Assembly: GCA_945882315.1 (NCBI GenBank)
Contig: CAMCWB010000034.1
Span: forward strand, 1-41,554
DNA length: 41,554 bases
Origin: Bauldia litoralis
GTDB taxonomy: Bacteria; Pseudomonadota; Alphaproteobacteria; Rhizobiales; Kaistiaceae
Direction: 5' to 3'
The notes beneath the pieces were generated by a model. It was given only the letters and a program-made list of their open reading frames with translations, was not told the DNA's origin and did not search any database. This document shows, in pieces, positions 35,925 to 41,554 of the stretch (its first letter is position 1; every line of letters begins with the position of its first letter). The position numbers and the translations under genes were made by a program.

Positions 35925-37112
35925 ATGTCGTCCCATCTTGAACGGCAGGCGATCGTCGAGTTGATGATCGCGCTGGCGCGGCGGCCCAGCGAATACGGGC
36001 CGCTGCTCGAAGCCGAGCCGGCGGTCCTCGCCTTCATCCGCGAGGAGGTCGGGCCGCGGCTGGCGGCGCTCGGCATGACGGAGCAGACCGTGGACGGAAC
36101 CGGGAACCTCGTCGCCCGCGCCGGGCGCGGCAAGGGGAAGCGGCTGATCCTCGTCATGAACGCGATGACGCAGCCGGCCTATGACATGCCGATGCCCTTC
36201 GAGGCGCAGATCGTCTCCGGCGCCAAATACAAGATCGAGGGCGAGGTGATGATTGCCCGCGGCCTTAGCGAGCAGAAGGCCAATATGGCGGCGATGATGG
36301 CCGGCATCGGCGCGGCGCTGGAAAGGGCCGAGCCGGCGGGGGAACTGGTCGTGATCTGCTGCCCGTCCGGCGAGACCGGCAAGCATGACGCCATCGCCGA
36401 TGCGATGAAGACGCTGGGCGGCACGGCCGACATGGCGATCTTCGGCGGCACGTCGCTGGCGATCAGCCTCGGCAATCGCGGCCGCATCGACCTGAAACTC
36501 GAAGTGCGCGGCAAGACCTCACACGCCTCGCGGCCGCAGCAGGGCGCCAATGCGGCGCTCGCCGCCTGCGGCATCGTCGAGCGGCTCATCGCGGCGGGCA
36601 ATGGCGGCGCGCCGCATCCGGTGCTCGGCAATCCGACGCTGACGCTGACCGGCCTCCGCAGCTTCCCGCAGACCAGCCACACCGTGCAGGACCATTGCGT
36701 CGCCGAACTCGACCGCCGTCTCGTACCGGGCGAAGATCCGCACCAGGTGACCGAGAGCCTTCGCGCCATCATCGATGCCGGCGCGCCCTATCGCGATCCG
36801 TTCAGCGGGCTGGAGCTATCGGTCAAGCTGGAAATGGGTGCCTATATGTATCCGTCGCTGGTCGAGGCGGACTCGCCGGTGGTCAACGCCATCGTGGCGG
36901 CGGCTCTTGCCGAGGCCGGCAAGGCGGTCGAGTTGATCCACCTGCCGAACGCCTTCGACCAGGGCTACCTCAACCATCTCGGCATCCCGACGGTCAATTT
37001 CGGCTGTGGCGAATATGCCTTCGCCCACACCCATGACGATCTCGCCTCGATCGACCGGACGGTGGCGGCGGCAAGGATCTTTGCGCGGCTGATCGGGGAT
37101 GTATGTGGCTAA
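35925..37112 (+). CDS. M20-family peptidase-like hydrolase with degenerate metal site
   Basis: A 395-residue protein with the M20 fold: the lid domain block RGKTSHASRPQQGANAALAA and a C-terminal YLNHLGIPTVNFGCGEYAFAHTHDDL are well kept. The metal ligands are not: the usual GHxDxVP is MNAMTQPAYDMP, the usual D of GRGxxDxKG is Glu in RGLSEQKAN, and the EE pair is GET in CPSGETGKHD. It may have lost the dizinc centre, use a different metal arrangement, or be non-catalytic. GGAGG lies 6 bases before the ATG. Last gene of the GntR-cupin-dehydrogenase operon. Confidence 0.82.
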   Translation: MSSHLERQAIVELMIALARRPSEYGPLLEAEPAVLAFIREEVGPRLAALGMTEQTVDGTGNLVARAGRGKGKRLILVMNAMTQPAYDMPMPFEAQIVSGAKYKIEGEVMIARGLSEQKANMAAMMAGIGAALERAEPAGELVVICCPSGETGKHDAIADAMKTLGGTADMAIFGGTSLAISLGNRGRIDLKLEVRGKTSHASRPQQGANAALAACGIVERLIAAGNGGAPHPVLGNPTLTLTGLRSFPQTSHTVQDHCVAELDRRLVPGEDPHQVTESLRAIIDAGAPYRDPFSGLELSVKLEMGAYMYPSLVEADSPVVNAIVAAALAEAGKAVELIHLPNAFDQGYLNHLGIPTVNFGCGEYAFAHTHDDLASIDRTVAAARIFARLIGDVCG

Positions 37113-37134
37113 TAGGCGCGTCTTTTCCCGGCAG

Positions 37135-37341
37135 CTAGGCCTCTACATACTCCGCTCGCGCAGCCGGCGGGGGAACCGGGAGGCTGTCCTCGATCAGTCC
37201 TTCGATGTGAAACCGGATGGCGTCACGAATGTTCTCCTCGACCGCGTCCAAGGTGGAGCCAGTCGCCACACAGCCGGGCAGGTCGGGAACATAGGCCGAG
37301 TAATTTCCTCCGGCTTTCTCGATGACAACTGCGTAACGCAT
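37135..37341 (-). CDS. hicB: HicB-family antitoxin
   Basis: A 68-residue protein with the partial-RNase-H-like HicB fold: MRYAVVIEKAGGNYSAYVPDLPGC is cut here as AVVIEKAGGNYSAY and VPDLPGCVATGSTLDAVEEN, the hallmark of HicB. It should bind and neutralise the HicA RNase encoded just upstream, and it has no separate DNA-binding domain in the 68 residues. Its ATG shares one base with the hicA stop (TGATG), so the two are translationally coupled. Confidence 0.88.
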   Translation of the reverse strand: MRYAVVIEKAGGNYSAYVPDLPGCVATGSTLDAVEENIRDAIRFHIEGLIEDSLPVPPPAARAEYVEA

Positions 37342-37541
37342 CAGCGCTGCTCCTTGAGGCCAGCCTGCCTCAATATACTGTTGAAAGTGCCGGTCGCCAG
37401 ATCGTCGGACGCTTTTCCTGCAATCGTCACCCTTCCGGGCTTGCTAGGGTGCCTGTACTGCCGGTGGCTGCCCCTTGTCGCAACCAGGAACCAGCCCTCG
37501 CGTTCGATCAGCCGAATAGCTTCTCGAACCTTCGTTGGCAT
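37341..37541 (-). CDS. hicA: HicA-family mRNA-interferase toxin
   Basis: A 66-residue double-stranded-RNA-binding-fold toxin. REAIRLIEREGWFLVATRGS followed by HRQYRHP contains the catalytic His of the GSH motif, and GKASDDLATGTFNSILRQAG is the conserved C-terminal half. ATG 37541 gives the usual length and has GGGGAAG about 4 bases upstream; a longer frame to 37598 is unlikely. It cleaves mRNA when HicB is depleted. Order hicA-hicB and coupling are the standard ones. Confidence 0.87.
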   Translation of the reverse strand: MPTKVREAIRLIEREGWFLVATRGSHRQYRHPSKPGRVTIAGKASDDLATGTFNSILRQAGLKEQR

Positions 37542-37639
37542 CGGCTTCCCCGCTGGTGACTTGATCAATTCTACAGCATTTTTCTTGCCGCGCGACACGG
37601 TTGACTCTTCCTTAAAGATTTCCGTCGCATTTGATCGGA

Positions 37640-38524
37640 ATGCTCCGTCGCGTTGTGTATCTGACGGCAGTCACCGGCATTGCTCTGACCGTCGCCGGCT
37701 GTCTCGGCGTCCCGTCCTTCGAACGTCGTGCGAACTGGCGCGATGGGGAAGAGCGTGCCTGCATGCGGTCGCGCGCCGTCCAGGCTTCGATGTGGATCGA
37801 GCCGGTCCGCGAGATCAACGGCAAAGGCGCCTGCGGCGTCGAAAAACCCCTGAAGGTCAAAGCGCTCGGCGACGGGACGATCTCGATCGGTCCTGATGCG
37901 ACGATCGGCTGCCCGATGACGGCGGCGCTGGAGCGCTGGGTACAGGAATCGGTGCAGCCGGCGGCGGTCGCCTGGTTCGGCGTGCCGGTCACCGAAATCA
38001 AGCAGATCTCCGCCTATTATTGTCGGACGCGCAACAGCCAGCACGGCGCCAAGCTTTCCGAGCACGCCTTCGGCAATGCGCTCGACGTCGCCGGCTTCGT
38101 GCTCCTCGACGGCCGCACCGTCACGGTGCTGAAGGACTTCAAAGGCGGCGACGAGAACGAGCGGGGCTTCCTGCGCGAGGTCTACGCGCAGGGCTGCAAT
38201 TATTTCAAGACGACGCTCGGGCCGGGCGTGAAGTATCACGCCGACCATTTCCACTTCGACCTGGCGCGGCACAATGAGGCCGGCACCTCGCGCTATTGTC
38301 GGCCGAAGATGGAGATTCCGCCGCTCCGGGGGCCGATCGGGGACATGATGATCGCCAATCAGCCGCCCACCGACCTGATGCCCGCGGCCCTCGCGTCGCC
38401 GGTGCCGATGGACGCGCCGATTGCCTATCCGCCGATGGAAGAGTCGGTTGGGCCGGTGCCGGAGGAAACCTATTGGCCGCGCCGCGTGCCGCCGGCCGAC
38501 GTCCCGATGAGCTACGCGCAGTAG
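37640..38524 (+). CDS. Extensin-like family lipoprotein
   Basis: A 294-residue secreted protein. The N-terminus MLRRVVYLTAVTGIALTVAG is followed by Cys as a lipobox (VAGC), so it is probably an outer-membrane lipoprotein. The central domain (about 50-230) matches the extensin-like C-terminal family of Rhizobiales: AYYCRTRN, LSEHAFGNALDVAGF and YHADHFHFDLA, an arrangement of His and Asp that resembles LAS-type (D-Ala-D-Ala or murein) peptidases. A tail rich in Pro and Met follows. ATG 37640 is favoured over a TTG three codons earlier. It may act on the cell wall. Confidence 0.88.
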   Translation: MLRRVVYLTAVTGIALTVAGCLGVPSFERRANWRDGEERACMRSRAVQASMWIEPVREINGKGACGVEKPLKVKALGDGTISIGPDATIGCPMTAALERWVQESVQPAAVAWFGVPVTEIKQISAYYCRTRNSQHGAKLSEHAFGNALDVAGFVLLDGRTVTVLKDFKGGDENERGFLREVYAQGCNYFKTTLGPGVKYHADHFHFDLARHNEAGTSRYCRPKMEIPPLRGPIGDMMIANQPPTDLMPAALASPVPMDAPIAYPPMEESVGPVPEETYWPRRVPPADVPMSYAQ

Positions 38525-38588
38525 ACCGCCTCGTTTCCTGACGGCATTATCCCGCCAGCCGGCCGAAGACCGGCTTGTGGAGGATTTC

Positions 38589-39617
38589 ATGCGCGCCGTC
38601 GCTTATACGAAGAGCCTGCCCGTCACCGATCCCGCCTGCTTCGTCGATGTCGAGATCGACCGGCCGGTTCCCGGCCCGCGCGACCTCCTGGTCAAGGTCG
38701 AGGCCGTCTCGGTCAATCCGGTCGATTTCAAGGTCCGCAAGCGCGACGATCCCGGCGGCAAGCCGAAGGTACTTGGCTACGACGCGGCCGGCATCGTCGA
38801 AGCGGTCGGTGCCGCGGTGACGCTCTTCAAGCCGGGTGACGCGGTCTTCCATGCCGGCTCGATCACGCGGCCGGGCACCAACAGCGAATTCCACCTCGTC
38901 GACGAACGCATCGTCGGCCGCAAACCGAAGTCGCTCGGCTTCGCGGAAGCGGCGGCGCTGCCGCTGACGGCGTTGACGGCGTGGGAGCTGTTATTCGACA
39001 GGATGAACCTCGGCCACGGCCCCGCGGGAGAGCGCTCGCTGCTTGTCCTCGGCGGCGCCGGCGGCGTCGGCTCCATCGCCATTCAGATCGCGAAGATCAT
39101 GACCGGAATGACGATCATCGCCACCGCATCACGGCCCGAGAGCGTGACCTGGGTGAAAAACCTCGGCGCTCATTATGTCGTCGATCACAGCAAGCCGCTC
39201 GGCGAACAACTGGCTGCGATCGGCTGTCCGTCGGTCGATGCGATCGCCGCCTTTGCCGGCTCGAAAGGGCAGGCATCGTCGATCCTCGATCTCATCGCGC
39301 CGCAGGGCCGCATTGGCCTGATCGAAGGCGACGCCCTTGCCGATCTGGCGCCGGGCGAACTCGGTAAGCTTCAGCAGAAATGCGCCAGCCTGCATTTCGA
39401 GTTCATGTTCGCGCGCCCGCGCTTCGAGACGCCGGACATGATCCGCCAGCACGAAATCCTCGAGGAGATCGCGGATCTGGTCGATGCGGGCCGGGTCCGG
39501 ACGACGCTGACCAAAATTCTGTCGCCGATCAATGCGGCCACCATGCGCGAGGCGCATGCGCTCAGCGAAAGCGGCAAGGCGATCGGCAAGATCGTGCTGG
39601 AAGGGTGGGGAGCCTAG
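38589..39617 (+). CDS. Zinc-type alcohol dehydrogenase/quinone oxidoreductase family protein
   Basis: A 342-residue MDR-family enzyme. The N-terminal GroES-like part has VKVEAVSVNPVDFKVRK and LGYDAAGIVEAVG. The nucleotide site is LVLGGAGGVGSIAIQIAK at about 150-170, NADPH-type. The cysteine ligands of zinc-dependent members are absent, so it belongs with zinc-free NADPH:quinone oxidoreductases (zinc-binding ADH family by name only). ATG 38589 has GGAGG 5 bases upstream and is preferred to an upstream ATG at 38577. A hairpin (AGCCGG/CCGGCT, about 38557-38575) between this gene and the extensin-like gene may end the upstream transcript. Confidence 0.88.
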   Translation: MRAVAYTKSLPVTDPACFVDVEIDRPVPGPRDLLVKVEAVSVNPVDFKVRKRDDPGGKPKVLGYDAAGIVEAVGAAVTLFKPGDAVFHAGSITRPGTNSEFHLVDERIVGRKPKSLGFAEAAALPLTALTAWELLFDRMNLGHGPAGERSLLVLGGAGGVGSIAIQIAKIMTGMTIIATASRPESVTWVKNLGAHYVVDHSKPLGEQLAAIGCPSVDAIAAFAGSKGQASSILDLIAPQGRIGLIEGDALADLAPGELGKLQQKCASLHFEFMFARPRFETPDMIRQHEILEEIADLVDAGRVRTTLTKILSPINAATMREAHALSESGKAIGKIVLEGWGA

Positions 39618-39644
39618 CTTCCGTATGCTGACGCCGGCCGCGCT

Positions 39645-40412
39645 TCAGGCTGTCGGGGCCTCAGCCATGCCGTTCCGGAATTCCTGAAGACGCCTCTCGA
39701 CCTCACTCAGCGGCGCCGGGCTCGGCGCTGCCGGAGTGCTGGTGGCTGGTGTCATTGTCGAAGCCGGAACCAGCATCGGAACCGGAACGGGTTCCTGGGC
39801 AGATGGTGCCGGCGTCTGGCGCAGGATTTCTCCAATCTGATCGGATTTCGACCGCGATCCCGCCGACGATCCGAACCAGAAATCGAAGGCCGAACTGATA
39901 TTGCGCGCGAACATCCCGCCGATGCCGGTGAGGAAGCCGATCGCGGCCCCGGAGAGCTGGATGACAAGGTCGCGGTTCTCGGTACCGGTGCCGGCGCGCG
40001 GCGCCAGATAGATGAGACCGACGACGAGAACGATGATGAAGAGGAGGAGGACGAAGGAGATGTGCAGGAGCTGACGGGCCTGTGTGTCGTCGGAGACGTT
40101 GGCGCGGAAGGTGCGGGCACTCTGGATGTCCGCGATGCGCTTCTCGTTCATCTCCCGCTCGGCATCGATGAGCATTCCGAGCATGCGCTCGGAAATCTGC
40201 GGGTCGCCCTGGATCCTGGCAATCGCCGTGCCGACTTCGGTCTTGGTCGTGGCCGGGTCGGCGGACGGATCGATGCGGGTGACGTTGCTGTCCAGAAACG
40301 CCTTCACCTTCGCCGCGAACTCGTCGCCCTGCTCGCCGTCCGAGAGGTTTCTCAGGAATTTCGGGGCGACCGCGGACAGGATCGGCCGGATCAGGGGGAT
40401 AAGAGGTAGCAT
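39645..40412 (-). CDS. GTA-type holin (3TM family-like) membrane protein
   Basis: A 255-residue protein. Residues about 1-20 are weakly hydrophobic, 117-138 (FVLLLFIIVLVVGLIYLA) and 150-172 are membrane segments, and SAFDFWFGSSAGSRSKSDQI resembles the end motif of the 3TM holins for gene-transfer-agent release. A Pro/Ala-rich tail of about 60 residues follows. AGGAGG overlapping the stop of the endolysin gene sits 8 bases before the ATG, so the pair is coupled: enzyme first, holin second. Holins permeabilise the inner membrane so that a lysis enzyme reaches the wall. The tail is longer than in typical members, and a general membrane protein remains possible. Confidence 0.65.
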   Translation of the reverse strand: MLPLIPLIRPILSAVAPKFLRNLSDGEQGDEFAAKVKAFLDSNVTRIDPSADPATTKTEVGTAIARIQGDPQISERMLGMLIDAEREMNEKRIADIQSARTFRANVSDDTQARQLLHISFVLLLFIIVLVVGLIYLAPRAGTGTENRDLVIQLSGAAIGFLTGIGGMFARNISSAFDFWFGSSAGSRSKSDQIGEILRQTPAPSAQEPVPVPMLVPASTMTPATSTPAAPSPAPLSEVERRLQEFRNGMAEAPTA

Positions 40413-40424
40413 GGCTTGGTCCTC

Positions 40425-41554
40425 CTACCTGCCGCCGAGCGAGCGGAAGACGGCTTGCACCGCCGCCATGACGACGGGGCTTGCCGCTCCGGTTACCGGC
40501 AGATCCGTCAATCGCTCGAAGCGCTCGATGGCTTGCCTGGTTCTCGGACCGAGCCTGTTCTCCTCGCCGTCGATCTTGCCGCCGAGGAAGATCAGGGCGC
40601 GCTGCAATTGCGAGATCGACTTGATCTGGCCTGACGAAGGGGCCTCTTCCGGCTTGTCCGCTATCTTGTCGGTCACCTTGCCGTCGGCGGCCACAAAGGC
40701 GGCGAGGGCGCGCTCGGCATATTTCTGCCGGCTGGCATAGTGCTTCACGCCGGCCCGCTCGTAACTCTTCTCGAAAGCGATGGTCTTGGCGTCGAGGCTT
40801 TCGGCTCCTGCCAGTGCCGCCAGGGCGCGCTTCTCGGCCGTTTTCAATTCGACGAGCAGGTAGCCGTAATTGGCTTCATCCGAAGCACGGTCGACCTTCT
40901 TGCTCTTGCACCACGCGAAATAGGCATCGCGCCTGTCGCCATCCCATTGCGGCCAGCCATAAGCCGATCCGTTGATCTGCGCGAGATGCTCGAAGCCGGC
41001 ACATTCATGGCCGATATTTCCAAGGATGGCGGCGGCATCCTCGACGCTGACCGAGAGGTCGGCGGTGAGGCGGACCATGATGCCCGGCGCCTTGCGCTCG
41101 AACAGGTCGGCCGGACCGCCGGTGGCAGGGAGCGCCTCGAAGGGCGGCACACCCTCGAGGAAGCGGGACATCTCTTCCTCGGTCTGCGCACCGACCTTTC
41201 CGTCGATGACGATCTTGCGTTTCGCCTGGAACCAGCGCGTCACCTGCTCGGTGAACTGGTCGAACTCGTCGGTGACCGGGATTTCGTATCCGGCATCGGC
41301 AAGTCTTTGCCGCCACGCCTTGACCTTCGGCCCGGTATCGCCGCGGACCAGGAACTCGTCGGTCTCTGCAACGAAGGCCGGGTCTCCGTTGATGAGCCGG
41401 CGATAATCGTCGACCTTGAAGGAGGGGCAAGCCTTGCTGGCGTATTCGTAGTGGCCGGAAAGCTTCTTGAAATTGAAGCGCCCGTCGAGCTCCCTGATGA
41501 GGCGTTCGAGGGCCGCCTTCTGGTCGGGCGTGCGGGTGTCTTTCGGGGTTATTT
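40425..41554 (-). CDS. Multidomain phage-type endolysin (amidase end, peptidoglycan-binding, lysozyme-like), 5' truncated
   Basis: The frame is open from the window end to TAG 40425, at least 376 residues; the start lies beyond 41554. The first visible part (GHYEYASKACPSFKV) is the C-terminal end of an N-acetylmuramoyl-L-alanine amidase with its zinc Cys. Then comes a peptidoglycan-binding unit (LVRGDTGPKVKAWRQRL ... IDGKVGAQTEEEM), a phage-tail-lysozyme-like domain (ILGNIGHECAGFEHLAQING, GWPQWDGDRRDAYFAWC), and a second binding unit at the C-terminus (SISQLQRALIFLGGKIDG, LGPRTRQAIERFE). A GTG at 41243 is only an internal codon. Followed by the holin-like gene, it forms a lysis module. Confidence 0.82.
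   Translation of the reverse strand, partial: ITPKDTRTPDQKAALERLIRELDGRFNFKKLSGHYEYASKACPSFKVDDYRRLINGDPAFVAETDEFLVRGDTGPKVKAWRQRLADAGYEIPVTDEFDQFTEQVTRWFQAKRKIVIDGKVGAQTEEEMSRFLEGVPPFEALPATGGPADLFERKAPGIMVRLTADLSVSVEDAAAILGNIGHECAGFEHLAQINGSAYGWPQWDGDRRDAYFAWCKSKKVDRASDEANYGYLLVELKTAEKRALAALAGAESLDAKTIAFEKSYERAGVKHYASRQKYAERALAAFVAADGKVTDKIADKPEEAPSSGQIKSISQLQRALIFLGGKIDGEENRLGPRTRQAIERFERLTDLPVTGAASPVVMAAVQAVFRSLGGR

Noticed and set aside
37135-37541. HicAB as part of a defence island
   Set aside because: No other defence or mobile genes lie beside it; it looks like an ordinary isolated toxin-antitoxin pair.

Overview
The window is GC-rich (mostly mid-60s % by eye), densely coded DNA from an alphaproteobacterium, most likely a member of the Hyphomicrobiales/Rhizobiales. 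Pointers to this are the ArsR/methyltransferase-metF-metH block, a DUF2277 protein, an extensin-like lipoprotein, RIME-like intergenic palindromes, many periplasmic binding proteins and GntR regulators, and a GTA-type holin. No rRNA, tRNA or CRISPR array was seen.

Layout. 1-124: 3' end of an ISAzo13-type transposase. 146-1243: membrane Cache-domain protein. 1335-7062: methionine operon of ArsR/methyltransferase regulator, metF, and a methionine synthase split into two overlapping genes. 7159-9403: DUF2277, a small membrane protein and a TrkH potassium transporter. 9551-12914: TctB, TctA and a frameshifted TctC of a tripartite tricarboxylate transporter, followed by a terminator and an IS481 transposase relic. 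13191-16523: YqaA-like membrane protein, a 27-residue membrane peptide gene, an ornithine/lysine-type decarboxylase and a CDF metal transporter.

16678-26649 is the most interesting part. It holds two paralogous NitT/TauT-type binding proteins (one interrupted by TAG), an M24 creatinase-like hydrolase lacking metal ligands, an enolase-superfamily enzyme, a GntR/FCD regulator, an opine-dehydrogenase-like enzyme, a dipicolinate-synthase-A-like enzyme, a tautomerase-VOC fusion and a two-subunit TPP decarboxylase. Five intergenic sites in this stretch share one bipartite operator: two TGTGATCACA-like palindromes whose centres are always 13 bp apart. These probably make all the genes one GntR regulon for uptake and breakdown of an unidentified carboxylated, possibly opine-like or sulfonated, compound.

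26816-29341 encodes a type-I-secreted cadherin-repeat/RTX protein made of three exact 597-bp repeat units and cut by an in-frame TAG. 29526-31915 has UDP-glucose dehydrogenase and a UDP-glucuronate-epimerase-like enzyme. 31952-37112 is a second catabolic cluster: a gamma-glutamyltransferase-like gene divergent from GntR, cupin, iron-type alcohol dehydrogenase/maleylacetate reductase and a degenerate M20 hydrolase, with ATCGAT sites in the divergent promoter. 37135-37541 is a HicAB toxin-antitoxin pair. 37640-39617 holds an extensin-like lipoprotein and a quinone-reductase-like enzyme. 39645-41554 is a lysis pair: GTA-type holin and a multidomain endolysin running off the window.

Three genes are visibly broken (tctC, the second binding protein, the RTX protein). 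Sequencing error cannot be excluded for any of them from this sequence alone.
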